Shown here one piece after another: positions 8,273 through 16,883 of a DNA stretch of 64,000 bases. The notes below the pieces were generated by a model, which was given only the letters and a program-made list of their open reading frames with translations, searched no databases and was not told the DNA's origin. The position numbers were made by a program, and so were the translations under genes. Position 1 is the stretch's first letter; the number at the start of each line of letters is the position of its first letter. Origin of the DNA: Ferrithrix thermotolerans DSM 19514 (GTDB taxonomy: Bacteria; Actinomycetota; Acidimicrobiia; Acidimicrobiales; Ilumatobacteraceae); NCBI GenBank assembly GCA_945861025.1, contig CAMASN010000003.1:1-64000 (forward strand), read 5' to 3'.

Positions 8273-9456
8273 GTTTGATCGTCGAGCGGGAATTCGAGTC
8301 GGGCAAGCCACAACCCTGGTGCATCGAGCTCGGCGGGGGTTGGCAACGGTGCGGCTCGATTGAGGAGCTGATTGAGGCCGTCTTGTTGCTCGCGTTCGAA
8401 CACTCCAGCAACAAACGCGCGGCCTCGCTCGACGAGTTGGCGAGTGAGACGCAAGCCAAGCAAACGCTCGACAAAAATGTCGTCGGGCGAGGTCTCAATG
8501 CGCCGACGGCGAACGGCCTCGCTGATGCGGGCAGCGTCGCCGCCGATGAGACGAAATGCGATCTGGTCGACCACGTGATCGATGTAGCCAACAACCGCAG
8601 CGAGCGCTGCGTCGAGTTGTGGCTGTAACGCTTCTTGAGCCGCGCTACGTGTTGCGCCAAGCAAAATCTCGGGGTCGCCGAGCGAACGTTGAATCGCCTG
8701 CATCGGGTCGTCGCCATCGAACTCAATGGACGAGAGCTTCTCGGCCACAGCGTTTGGATCGGGCTCGAACGCGCCCACGTGAGCACGAACCATTGAGCTG
8801 AGACCCTCGCGAATGTGCGTGATCGAAAAGACCACATGCGACGTAAGTTCTTGTACCAGCACCCAGATGCGCATTGAGTCTTGGGGAAGGCTCCAGTCGG
8901 AGGCGAAGGCATCGATGGCACTCGGCAGCACGGTGACCTGAGCGCTGGCGGAACGAGGAATGGGGAGGTCGTATTGACCAAATGCGCGCGTGGCGAGGTG
9001 CCCGACCATTGAGCCGATGGCCATGCCGAGCATTGCCGGTGCCATCATCTGGCTGAGCCCGAGCATCATCGCTGCCATTGGGTCGGTGCTGCTGTCGTCG
9101 TCGGTCGGTGATGGCCGCTTGCCGAGTGACACCGCAAGTTGAGTGAACAATGGCTTGTACGCCTCGAGCGTTTGCTGCGCCCAGACGCCAGGGGTGACGG
9201 TGGTGATCTCGTAGCCAGCAAGCTCGTAACCGGTGACATCGAGGACATGCGGTTCGACGATTTGAGCTAATGCGGTGAGCGCAAAGCGGATGCTCGGATC
9301 GACGTTTGCTTCGGCGGTCCCGCCGGTCGCCGCGATGTGGGCGAATTGTTTAGCCGCATCCCAATTGAGTGGCCCCTGCCCGGCAAGCGCCCGCGACAGA
9401 TCGCCGAACATTGGTAGGCCCCCGAAGGGGTTATCGGCGGGGTCGCCCGCAGTCAT
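8266..9456 (-). CDS. Zincin-like (DUF2342/zincin_2) family protein
   Basis: The 396-residue product resembles the actinobacterial DUF2342 'putative hydrolase' family: a Gly/Pro/Met-rich N terminus naming itself by NPFGGLPMFGDLSRAL, a Met/Gly-rich helix around residue 135-160 and a long helical C-terminal half. Members are predicted zinc metallopeptidases, but the expected HExxH-like position here reads VQELTSHVV (about 205-213), so the first histidine is missing and catalysis is doubtful. It is divergent from the SDR gene at 9498 with 41 bases between. Cellular role is unknown. Confidence 0.75.
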   Translation of the reverse strand: MTAGDPADNPFGGLPMFGDLSRALAGQGPLNWDAAKQFAHIAATGGTAEANVDPSIRFALTALAQIVEPHVLDVTGYELAGYEITTVTPGVWAQQTLEAYKPLFTQLAVSLGKRPSPTDDDSSTDPMAAMMLGLSQMMAPAMLGMAIGSMVGHLATRAFGQYDLPIPRSASAQVTVLPSAIDAFASDWSLPQDSMRIWVLVQELTSHVVFSITHIREGLSSMVRAHVGAFEPDPNAVAEKLSSIEFDGDDPMQAIQRSLGDPEILLGATRSAAQEALQPQLDAALAAVVGYIDHVVDQIAFRLIGGDAARISEAVRRRRIETSPDDIFVERLLGLRLTRQLVERGRAFVAGVFEREQQDGLNQLLNRAAPLPTPAELDAPGLWLARLEFPLDDQTA

Positions 9457-9497
9457 ATTGAGGATGCTACGGGCGATCTATCGGTTATCGTCGCGGC

Positions 9498-10505
9498 ATG
9501 ACGAGCATCCTGGTGACGGGAACCGAGAGCAGTCTTGGCACCCGGGTTGCGAAGCGACTCACGGGCGAGTGTGGGTTCGATGTGGTGTCGTCGGCGGCCC
9601 AACGCGCCGCACTCGAGACATCTACCGAGGCGGATCCCTCTGCCCCAATCGACATTGCTGTGCACCTGTCTGCTGGCGATCACGACACCCGTGCGCGCCG
9701 CCGTGAAAGTGTGACCAAGGGTGCCTCGGAGCTCATCGAACTTGCTGAGAAATCGGGCGTCCATCATCTCGTTCTGGTGTCGTCCGCGATGGTGTACGGC
9801 GCGTGGGCCAACAATCCGCTGCCGCTCACCGAAGATGCCCCGCTGCGTCCAGACCTCGATTTTGCATTCGCTCGTCAACTCGCTTCTGTCGAGCAGATGG
9901 TCGACGACTGGAGAACTGCCGAACCTGGCCGTACTGCCACCGTGCTGCGTCCGGTCGTCACGATGGCCGCCGATGGCACCAGCAGCTTGGCCCGGGCGCT
10001 CGCCGCTGGCATGGGTCAGCGCTCGGGCGAAGACGATCCGGGTGCGCAGTTTGTGCAACTCGATGACCTCGCTGCTGCGGTCACTCTCGCTGCGCAAAAG
10101 CGACTCGACGGCGTGTTCAACGTTGCTGCCGATGGGTGGGTCGCAGGCGACCGCGTGCGCGCCCTCGCCGGGTCAACCCCACGGCTGAAACTGCCGACAC
10201 GTTTAGCCGAAGTGGTGTCGCGTATTCGTTGGCGCTTTCAGCGTGGCCCGATTCCTCCAGGTCTTCGTAGCTACACGCAGTGGCAGTGGCTGGTCTCGAA
10301 CGATCGCCTCAAGTCGCACGGCTGGACACCCACCGTTACCAACGAGCAGGCCTATGTAGAGGGCACCGAAGCGAAGTGGTGGACGATGATCACGCCGAAG
10401 CGCAAGCAAGAGTTTTCGCTCGCAGCGATGGCTGCGCTCATTCTCGGATCATGTGCATTTGCGGTCACGTTGGTTCGTCGGGCGAGGCGCCGCCGCGCCG
10501 GCTGA
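9498..10505 (+). CDS. NAD-dependent epimerase/dehydratase-like SDR with C-terminal membrane anchor
   Basis: An extended short-chain dehydrogenase/reductase-like protein of 335 residues. The N terminus ILVTGTESSLGTRVA (4-18) is a degenerate TGxxGxxG dinucleotide-binding loop, and VSSAMVYGAWA fits the active-site Ser and following strand; a clear catalytic YxxxK is not evident, so activity may differ. The domain around 180-200 (GVFNVAADGWVAG) is as in sugar-nucleotide epimerases. The last ~30 residues form a hydrophobic segment followed by RRARRRRAG, suggesting a tail anchor in the membrane. Substrate unknown. Confidence 0.8.
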   Translation: MTSILVTGTESSLGTRVAKRLTGECGFDVVSSAAQRAALETSTEADPSAPIDIAVHLSAGDHDTRARRRESVTKGASELIELAEKSGVHHLVLVSSAMVYGAWANNPLPLTEDAPLRPDLDFAFARQLASVEQMVDDWRTAEPGRTATVLRPVVTMAADGTSSLARALAAGMGQRSGEDDPGAQFVQLDDLAAAVTLAAQKRLDGVFNVAADGWVAGDRVRALAGSTPRLKLPTRLAEVVSRIRWRFQRGPIPPGLRSYTQWQWLVSNDRLKSHGWTPTVTNEQAYVEGTEAKWWTMITPKRKQEFSLAAMAALILGSCAFAVTLVRRARRRRAG

Positions 10506-10519
10506 TTGGGCGGAGTCGG

Positions 10520-11647
10520 CTACATCGACGACGGATGGCTCGACAACACAACGGCCACGACAACCGATTTCGTCTCGCCTGCTCGTCGCACCGTGAGGTG
10601 TACTGAGTCGCCTGCTGCATGGGCCGCGATGACCTGACCAAGGTCGTTGAGAAGAGCCACCGGCATGTCGTCGATTGCTTCGATGACGTCGCCCTCGTGT
10701 AGGCCAGCGGCATCGGCTGGTCCGTGGCTGACGACTGCGGCGACGCTGACACCGTGGTCGTCGGTTGTTGGCTCGGGCTGAATGCCGAGCCACGCTGGCA
10801 CCGACAGGTTGGCCGCAGCCTCGAGCGCGTTCAACATTGTTTCAACCGACACGAGCAACACCTGAGAGTTTTTGAGGGTGCATAGACCGAGTAGGCGACC
10901 CTTGTAATCGACGACGATCGAGCCCTCAACTGGTGTGGACGTGTTGTCGAACGACAGATGCAGGCCCTTGTCGTCAGAGACAAACGTGACCTTGAGGGGC
11001 TTGGGTGACATCATCACCAAACCGCCAGCGCGCGAGGCGTCGGAGCTGAGCTCCACGATCGACGCATCGATCTCGGCTGGGATGGAGAGCACCGCTGTGC
11101 CGGAGGCCTTATCGACGAGAACCACCGCGCCAACGACGGTTTCGCCGGAGGGCAACACCACTTCGATGCCTTGGCGGCCGCTGACAGCTTGCGCTGTGGT
11201 GATGACGAAGTGACCCGGCGTGAGTGCGACTGCCGCTGCGGGTTCGGAGGTTGCAGCGTCGAATGCGCCGACAAGCATCGTGGGCATGGGAGGGCCGCTT
11301 GGCGCCGGAGGTGCTGCCGACGTGGGTTCGGGCGCACTGGTATCGGCTGGTGCGGCTGGGTCAACCGGAATGGCGACCTCGCGAATTGTTGTGGCGCTGT
11401 CTACCGCCGACACGCCGGCGGCGCTGTGATGCGGAATCATTATCCATAGCAGCCCGACTGCTAAAGCCGCGCCGATAGTGCCTGTAGCGATTGAGAGGCC
11501 GCGTCCGACAACGAGCGGTGGCTCGTTGAGAGCCCACTGCGTTGCGCCGACTTCGGAAGGGTGACGCCACGAGCGCTCATGGGCCGGCATCGGCGCCTTG
11601 GGGTACTCGGGTTCGTCGTTGCCCTCGCCTCGGTTCACGGAGGGCAT
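10520..11647 (-). CDS. HtrA-like PDZ membrane protein lacking the catalytic triad
   Basis: The 375-residue protein has a cytoplasmic N terminus, one membrane helix (about 50-72), a Pro/Ala/Ser-rich linker, a trypsin-like beta-barrel region (about 125-275) and a C-terminal PDZ domain (about 285-370, with GPADAAGLHEGDVIEAID). In active HtrA proteases the histidine lies in VVTNAHVV, the aspartate in DLAVLKI and the serine in GNSGGPL. The corresponding stretches here read VITTAQAV, GTAVLSI and TSTPVEGSIVV, so all three are replaced. It is probably a non-catalytic binding protein on the outer face of the membrane. It starts at ATG 11647, 48 bases from moaE on the opposite strand. Confidence 0.85.
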   Translation of the reverse strand: MPSVNRGEGNDEPEYPKAPMPAHERSWRHPSEVGATQWALNEPPLVVGRGLSIATGTIGAALAVGLLWIMIPHHSAAGVSAVDSATTIREVAIPVDPAAPADTSAPEPTSAAPPAPSGPPMPTMLVGAFDAATSEPAAAVALTPGHFVITTAQAVSGRQGIEVVLPSGETVVGAVVLVDKASGTAVLSIPAEIDASIVELSSDASRAGGLVMMSPKPLKVTFVSDDKGLHLSFDNTSTPVEGSIVVDYKGRLLGLCTLKNSQVLLVSVETMLNALEAAANLSVPAWLGIQPEPTTDDHGVSVAAVVSHGPADAAGLHEGDVIEAIDDMPVALLNDLGQVIAAHAAGDSVHLTVRRAGETKSVVVAVVLSSHPSSM

Positions 11648-11695
11648 GGTAGTGAACTGAGAGAACTAATGTATGTCGCTGCAGTGAAGGCTACG

Positions 11696-12211
11696 ATGCG
11701 CACGATGCATCCTCCAGCGAGCGGCGATACGTGGGTTGGCCTCACCGTTCACACGTTGCCGATTGCCGAGGCATACGAGTGGGCGGTTCGCGCCGATTGT
11801 GGTGCGGTGGTGTTGTTCTCTGGAACCGTGCGAAATCATGCCGAGGGTCGCGAGGGCGTTGACCACCTCACCTACGAGGCGTACGACGAGCAGGCGCCGA
11901 TCAAGATGAACGAGATCGCGCTCGAGGTTCGCCATCGTTGGCCGAGCACCGGAGCCGTGGTGTTGTTGCATCGCACTGGCCGCCTTGAGCTTGGCGATAG
12001 TTCAGTGGTGGTTGTGGTGTCGTCGCCGCATCGTCCCGAAGCATTCGAGGCTGGCCGCTACGCAATCGATGCGCTCAAGGCCAGCGTTCCGATCTGGAAA
12101 CACGAAGTGTGGCAGGACGGTTCCGATTGGGGAACCGGAGCACATGTCGTGACCGCGGCACACGATGTTGCCGATCAGTCGTCGTTGCAACGCAGTGGCG
12201 GCACGCAGTGA
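11696..12211 (+). CDS. moaE: Molybdopterin synthase catalytic subunit MoaE
   Basis: MoaE inserts sulfur from MoaD thiocarboxylate into precursor Z to make molybdopterin. The protein (171 residues from the start used) contains the conserved GAVVLFSGTVRNHAEGR, LTYEAYDEQA and HRTGRLELGDSSVVVVVSSPHR blocks and the PIWKHE lysine motif. GAAGG lies five bases before the ATG at 11696; other in-frame ATGs are at 11669 and 11705, and longer versions would overlap the divergent gene. No moaD, moaA or moaC is nearby. The window encodes one possible client, the sulfite-oxidase-like protein at 46885. It overlaps the next small gene by four bases (GTGA). Confidence 0.92.
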   Translation: MRTMHPPASGDTWVGLTVHTLPIAEAYEWAVRADCGAVVLFSGTVRNHAEGREGVDHLTYEAYDEQAPIKMNEIALEVRHRWPSTGAVVLLHRTGRLELGDSSVVVVVSSPHRPEAFEAGRYAIDALKASVPIWKHEVWQDGSDWGTGAHVVTAAHDVADQSSLQRSGGTQ

Positions 12212-12399
12212 CCATTGCCGTTGTCATCGTGATCTGCCTTGTGGCCGTATCGGCCATTGCGTTTCTCGTCATTGCTCGTCGGCGGCCAGACGATGGTGTC
12301 ACCAGCTTTCGTCGTCATATCGATGCGCTCTCGCCCGAGGCGCGCCGTGAAGTCATAGAGCGCGTGCAGAATGCTCGCGAATCGGGCAAAGGGAAGTAG
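12208..12399 (+). CDS. Small single-pass membrane protein
   Basis: A 63-residue protein starting at a GTG that overlaps the moaE stop (GTGA). Residues about 2-23 are a strong membrane segment, followed by RRRPDDG and a helical charged tail (HIDALSPEARREVIERVQNAR). The tail resembles short actinobacterial membrane proteins of unknown function. It ends seven bases before mreB, so moaE, this gene and mreB read as one transcription unit. A longer in-frame ATG at 12109 lies wholly within moaE and is unlikely. Confidence 0.7.
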   Translation: MTIAVVIVICLVAVSAIAFLVIARRRPDDGVTSFRRHIDALSPEARREVIERVQNARESGKGK

Positions 12400-12406
12400 A
12401 TAGCAC

Positions 12407-13411
12407 ATGGCCCGCGACCTCGCGATTGATCTCGGCACGGCGAACACGCTCGTGTACATGAAGGGCCGCGGAATTGTGCTCAACGAGCCGTCGGTCATTG
12501 CGCTCAACCGCCAGACCGGCGAGGTACTTGCAACTGGGCGTGAGGCGTGGCAGATGATCGGGCGCACCCCCGGATACATCGTTGCCGTTCGTCCACTTCG
12601 CGGCGGTGCCATCACCGACTTCGAGATCACCGAGCGCATGATCCGGTTGCTGTTGCAGCGAGTTGGCGTGAGCCGTTTCACCCGACCCAAGGTGGTCATC
12701 TGCGTGCCGTCGGCCATCACCGAGGTCGAGCGCAGAGCAGTCACCGACGCAGCCCGTCGTGCCGGCGCAGCCGATGCGCAACTCATCGAGCAACCCATGG
12801 CTGCCGCAATCGGTGCCGACCTTCCGATCGATGAACCGGTTGGAAACATGGTCATCGACGTTGGCGGTGGCACCAGCGAGACAGCGGTCATCAGCCTTGG
12901 TGGCGTCGTGGCGCTTGAAGCAGTTCGCGTTGGTAGCTTCGACATCGACGCAGCGATTCAGAACTATGTGCGGCGCGAGCACGGCATCGCGATTGGCGAG
13001 CGCACCGCCGAGGAAATCAAGGTGGCCATCGGGTCAGCCGATCCAGTTGGCGATGAGAACGAAGCCGAGGTTCGTGGCCGCGACCTGATGAGTGGGCTTC
13101 CCAAGACCGTCTTGCTCAACCCCGAAGAGATTCGATTCGCAATCGACGACGTGGTGTCCAGCATCGTTGCCTCGGTGGTTCGTTGTCTTGCCAAGGCACC
13201 GCCCGAACTTGCTCAGGACTTCTTGGTGCGTGGCATGTATCTCGTTGGCGGTGGCGGATTGTTACGCGGCCTGGCTCAGCGCATCGAGCGCGAGACGAAG
13301 GTTCCGGTGCGTATGTCGCCGATGCCGCTCGAGGCGGTTGTGCTCGGCGCCGGCCATTGCATCGAGCATTACGACGCTTTGAAGGGCATGTTTATGGGGG
13401 CCCGGCGCTAA
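12407..13411 (+). CDS. mreB: Rod-shape determining actin homologue MreB/Mrl
   Basis: A 334-residue MreB-family bacterial actin that polymerises beneath the membrane and guides cell-wall synthesis. It has phosphate-1 motif IDLGTANT (7-14), the conserved LNEPSVIA and PLRGGAITDFE stretches, VPSAITEVERRAV, phosphate-2 VIDVGGGTSE (about 148-157) and the adenosine motif LVGGGGLLRGL. The length matches MreB (about 335-345). mreC, mreD, pbp2 and rodA, the usual neighbours, are absent, and it sits downstream of moaE, so this may be one of several paralogues (Mbl/Mrl type). Confidence 0.93.
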   Translation: MARDLAIDLGTANTLVYMKGRGIVLNEPSVIALNRQTGEVLATGREAWQMIGRTPGYIVAVRPLRGGAITDFEITERMIRLLLQRVGVSRFTRPKVVICVPSAITEVERRAVTDAARRAGAADAQLIEQPMAAAIGADLPIDEPVGNMVIDVGGGTSETAVISLGGVVALEAVRVGSFDIDAAIQNYVRREHGIAIGERTAEEIKVAIGSADPVGDENEAEVRGRDLMSGLPKTVLLNPEEIRFAIDDVVSSIVASVVRCLAKAPPELAQDFLVRGMYLVGGGGLLRGLAQRIERETKVPVRMSPMPLEAVVLGAGHCIEHYDALKGMFMGARR

Positions 13412-13508
13412 TGACCTATTGACTTCGGTCGGAAGTTAGCGGAAGGTCTGTGTAACTATCGGCGTGTTCAAACCGTCAGATCGTCCGAGCTCGTGAAAGC
13501 AGGTAGTC

Positions 13509-14021
13509 ATGGATGCGCAAATCTCGACCCACAGTACGCCGGCGCGCTCGGTCCCGGTGACCAGCGTGAGCCGGTGGCAATCATCGAAATTGTCGATTGC
13601 CATGGTTGCGATTGCTGTCATCGCCGTCCTGCTCGCCGTGGGCGCCGCACTGATAGCGAACCACGCGCTCGAAGAAGCGAAGAACGCGAGAGCCGAACTG
13701 AGTGACACTCGTTTCAACGCTGACAACCTGCAAACTCAGCTCACTGCTCTCGAGAGCAAGCTCGGATCCTTGCGTACGCGTCAGGCGCTCACCGCAGGGT
13801 CTGTTGCCGCGATCAGCAAGCCGGGCGGCCTCTCGTCGGCCGTCGAAGCGGTGCAGATAGCTGTCGACACCCTGAAGGCCGAAATCGATGGCGTGAGGTC
13901 TACCGTCGGCGGACTCAGTGGGTTCGGCGCCAGAATCGACAGCCTTGCGAGATGTGTTGGCACCTACATGGACACGGTCGCTAAAGCTGGCGGCGGTCGG
14001 TACACCTACTACAAGTGCTAG
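13509..14021 (+). CDS. Membrane-anchored coiled-coil protein, unknown function
   Basis: The 170-residue product has a polar N terminus (about 1-28), one membrane helix (about 29-50, IAMVAIAVIAVLLAVGAALIA), then a predicted coiled coil (about 52-90, EEAKNARAEL...LTALESKLGSL), a Gly/Ala-rich linker and a C-terminal region with two cysteines (Cys148 and terminal Cys170) that could form a disulfide outside the cell. No family is recognised. It stands alone, about 97 bases after mreB. Confidence 0.7.
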   Translation: MDAQISTHSTPARSVPVTSVSRWQSSKLSIAMVAIAVIAVLLAVGAALIANHALEEAKNARAELSDTRFNADNLQTQLTALESKLGSLRTRQALTAGSVAAISKPGGLSSAVEAVQIAVDTLKAEIDGVRSTVGGLSGFGARIDSLARCVGTYMDTVAKAGGGRYTYYKC

Positions 14022-14050
14022 GTGCGCCAACCGTTCGGCGACGCTGAAGT

Positions 14051-15298
14051 TCAGCTATTGGCGGCCACGAGTGCGAGCACTTCGCCGGTCTCAACACGCA
14101 GCACATAGAGTTCGCCGTCAGGGCCCTGAGCGATCGCACCGGTTCCTGCCATGGTTGCGGAAAGCGTGACCTCGGCGCCGATGCTGCGATCGTCGTTGAT
14201 GCGCAAGGCGCGCACCTGACCGCTGCAGTAATCGCCGTACACGTATGAGCCCACCAGCGATGGCACGGCTGTGCCGCGGTAGCGCACGCCGCCTGAAATC
14301 GAGCAGCCAGCATCGCCATGTTGGTACTCGTAGATGGGCATCGTCACTTGTTCGCCAGGCTGATCAACATTGAAGCGATGGGTGCCCTCGTATGCGCTCC
14401 ATCCAAAGTTCCAGCCATGGATGCCGCCGAGGCCGACCCATGCCACATCGATTTCTTCCCACGCGTTTTGGCCAACGTCGGCGATCCACAGGTCGCCGGT
14501 GGCCTGATCGAAGTTGAACCGCCACGGGTTGCGCATGCCGATCGCCCAGATTTCTGGGCGCGCCTTGGGGTCGTTGGCGAAGGGGTTGTCTTTGGGAATT
14601 GAGTACGGCGCGCTGGTGCTGGCCTTGGGATCGATGCGCAGAATCTTGCCAAGAAGTTCGCTGGTGTTGAGCGCTCGGCGATCGGGGTCGTTGGCCGCCC
14701 CGCCGTCACCCATGCCGATGTACAGGAACCCGTCGGGGCCGATGCGTAGCGCACCGCCGTTGTGATTGGAATAGGGCTGATTGATGGTCAGTAGCTGCCG
14801 CTGGCTGTTTGGCTCGAACACGCCGTCGGTGCCCACTGCGTATTCGGCGATGACGGTGTTGCCGTTGGTGTCGGTGTAATCAACGTACGCGTTTTGTCCG
14901 TCGGTGGAGAACGTGAGGCCGAGCAGTCCCCGCTCGCCGCCAGCCGAAATGGTGCTGGTGAGATCGAGCACTGGCTTGGGGTCGAGTACCCCATTGCGGA
15001 TGGCCGAGATCTGGCCTTCGCGGCTGGCCACGAACAGCGTGTTGTCGCCCGAGCGATAGGCGAGATCGAGCGCGCCTGGAACCTTGGCAACTTCGGTGAA
15101 TGCCACCTGCTCGGCCGTGAGTGGCGTGGTGACAACGGGCGCGGCGGTTGTGGTTGTGGCGGGCTCAGCGTTGACCACTGACGTGTCAGAACTGACGGAA
15201 GTGTCGGCAGCACTGTTGGAGCTGGACTGCGAACTGCTTGAGCATGCCGAGCCCACAAGTACGAGGGCGGCGAGCGCGTAGCGAAGGGCTGTTCTCAT
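14051..15298 (-). CDS. Secreted glucose/sorbosone dehydrogenase-like lipoprotein
   Basis: A 415-residue exported protein of the PQQ-type glucose/sorbosone dehydrogenase (GSDH/HHIPL) beta-propeller family. The N terminus is a signal peptide ending in a lipobox-like VGSAC with Cys19, followed by a Ser/Thr/Ala linker (about 20-60). The propeller contains family motifs AGGERGLLGLTF, SNHNGGALRIGPDGFLYIGMGDGGAANDP, LLGKILRIDP, IWAIGMRNPWRFNFD and WIADVGQNAWEEID. The likely chemistry is oxidation of an aldose at the outer face of the membrane, but substrate and PQQ use are unproven. The ATG overlaps the tesB stop by four bases, which fixes the start. Confidence 0.88.
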   Translation of the reverse strand: MRTALRYALAALVLVGSACSSSSQSSSNSAADTSVSSDTSVVNAEPATTTTAAPVVTTPLTAEQVAFTEVAKVPGALDLAYRSGDNTLFVASREGQISAIRNGVLDPKPVLDLTSTISAGGERGLLGLTFSTDGQNAYVDYTDTNGNTVIAEYAVGTDGVFEPNSQRQLLTINQPYSNHNGGALRIGPDGFLYIGMGDGGAANDPDRRALNTSELLGKILRIDPKASTSAPYSIPKDNPFANDPKARPEIWAIGMRNPWRFNFDQATGDLWIADVGQNAWEEIDVAWVGLGGIHGWNFGWSAYEGTHRFNVDQPGEQVTMPIYEYQHGDAGCSISGGVRYRGTAVPSLVGSYVYGDYCSGQVRALRINDDRSIGAEVTLSATMAGTGAIAQGPDGELYVLRVETGEVLALVAANS

Positions 15299-16149
15299 TG
15301 TCCGACTCGCGCCAATCCTTCTTGCACAACGGTGACAGCAAGGGTGCCGTCTTGGCGGTAGATGGCTCCGCCGGCCAAGCCGCGTGCACCTGTTGTCGAG
15401 ATCGCGCTCTGGTCGTAGAGCAACCATTCGTCGGCTCGAAATGGGCGATGGAACCACATCGCATGGTCGAGGCTTGCCATCTGCAGACCGGGGCTGTCCC
15501 ACGATAGGCCAAAGGGCAACACGGTGGTGTCGAGCAAGGTCATATCGCTGGCATAGGTGACGATGCAGGCATGCAGTGTGGGATCCATCGGGAGTTCGCC
15601 ATCGGCGCGCAGCCACACTTGCTGACCCAGCGCTGCCTTGCCTCGACGACTGATGGGGTCGTCGTTCACATAGCGCAGATCGATGGGGCGCGGCACGTCG
15701 TACCAACTGCCCATCTGCACTTTGTAGGGCTCCATGCGGGTTTTGAAATCGGGCAGCGTGTCGGGATGGGCGAGACCCGCAGGCATTTGAATCTGGTGGT
15801 CGGGGCCATCTTCGGCGACATGAAAACTGGCCTGCAGGTTGAAGATGACCTTGCCGTGCTGAATGGCGACCACTCGGCGGGTGGTGAAACTCTTGCCATC
15901 GCGGATGCGATCGACTTCGTAAAGAATGGGCACGTTTGGGTCGCCGGGGCGAAGGAAGTACGCGTGCAGCGAATGCACCATTCGGCCCGGATCGTCTACC
16001 GTGCGGGCGGCGGCGACCAACGCTTGTCCGGCCACTTGCCCGCCGAAGACTCGCTGGCGATTCTCGTCTGGTGAACGGCCTCGGAAGATGTTGACCTCGA
16101 TTGCTTCGAGGTCGAGCAACTTCACGAGATCGTCGAGTGCTTCTTGCAT
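15295..16149 (-). CDS. tesB: Acyl-CoA thioesterase II
   Basis: A double-hotdog acyl-CoA thioesterase that hydrolyses medium/long acyl-CoA to free fatty acid and CoA. Family motifs include FGGQVAGQALVAAARTV near the N terminus, SLHAYFLRPGDPNVPI, and the C-terminal hotdog with YASDMTLLDT, SLDHAMWFHRPFRADEWLLYDQ and GLAGGAIYRQDGTLAVTVVQEGL; the catalytic Asp is expected in SLDHAMWFH. With start ATG 16149 it is 284 residues, the usual TesB length; an upstream in-frame ATG at 16182 adds 11 residues. It is divergent from the nitroreductase gene with about 60 bases between. Confidence 0.93.
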   Translation of the reverse strand: MQEALDDLVKLLDLEAIEVNIFRGRSPDENRQRVFGGQVAGQALVAAARTVDDPGRMVHSLHAYFLRPGDPNVPILYEVDRIRDGKSFTTRRVVAIQHGKVIFNLQASFHVAEDGPDHQIQMPAGLAHPDTLPDFKTRMEPYKVQMGSWYDVPRPIDLRYVNDDPISRRGKAALGQQVWLRADGELPMDPTLHACIVTYASDMTLLDTTVLPFGLSWDSPGLQMASLDHAMWFHRPFRADEWLLYDQSAISTTGARGLAGGAIYRQDGTLAVTVVQEGLARVGQ

Positions 16150-16211
16150 GCGCCTATGTTGCCACGGAAATGGAAGGGCCACCCGTTCGGTCGAAGGACT
16201 GCGGGCAGATT

Positions 16212-16883
16212 ATGGTGCCCTCGATGCCTCTTCTTCCGCTTGACCCAGACCAGCTGCTCAGCACAACGCGTGCGGTTCGTAAACGACTCGACTTTACGCG
16301 ACCCGTGCCCGACGATCTCATCCGTGAATGCGTGGCCGCAGCGATGCAGTCGCCCAGTGGTTCGAACAACATGACCATGCAGTTCGTGATTATTCGCGAT
16401 GCCGAAAAGCGCAAGGCAATTGGTGAGGTGTATCGCCAGGCCTACAGCATCTACAAGACCCTCGACGGCGTCTACATCCGCAGCATCGATAAGGGAGAAG
16501 CCACTGCTCAAAAGCAGCAAGAGCGCTCGGCCGACAGCGCCGATTTCCTTGGCGATCACATGGGCGATGCGCCTGTGTTGGTGCTGGCGTGCAGTGTCGG
16601 GGCACGCGTCGATGGTGCCCCAGCGATGATGGCCGCTTCGTTGATGGGCAACGTGTTGCCCGCCACCTGGAGCTTCATGCTCGCAGCGCGGGCACGGGGA
16701 CTCGGCACGGCATGGACCACCGTGCATTTGATGATGGAGCAACAGGTTGCCGACATCGTTGGTATCCCGTTCGACACAGTGCAGCAGGTCTGCCTCACCC
16801 CGTTGGCCTACACCATTGGCACAGACTTCAAGCCCGCTTCTCGCCCGGCCCCTGACTCGATTATCCACTGGGACAAATGGTGA
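16212..16883 (+). CDS. Nitroreductase-family FMN oxidoreductase
   Basis: A 223-residue nitroreductase-fold flavoprotein. The N terminus has the FMN-binding TTRAVRKRLDFTRPVPDDLI pattern, then AAMQSPSGSNNMTMQFVIIRD, and in the second half SLMGNVLPATWSFMLAARARGLGTAWTT with QQVADIVGIP, all typical of the family. Such enzymes reduce nitro, quinone or other acceptors with NAD(P)H; the native substrate cannot be told. The start is taken at ATG 16212; ATG 16224 is possible. Its end overlaps the downstream methyltransferase by seven bases. Confidence 0.87.
   Translation: MVPSMPLLPLDPDQLLSTTRAVRKRLDFTRPVPDDLIRECVAAAMQSPSGSNNMTMQFVIIRDAEKRKAIGEVYRQAYSIYKTLDGVYIRSIDKGEATAQKQQERSADSADFLGDHMGDAPVLVLACSVGARVDGAPAMMAASLMGNVLPATWSFMLAARARGLGTAWTTVHLMMEQQVADIVGIPFDTVQQVCLTPLAYTIGTDFKPASRPAPDSIIHWDKW

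Noticed and set aside
14051-15706. 551-codon version of the sugar dehydrogenase gene
   Set aside because: The extra N terminus runs through tesB in another frame; the signal peptide and tesB overlap fix the start at 15298.
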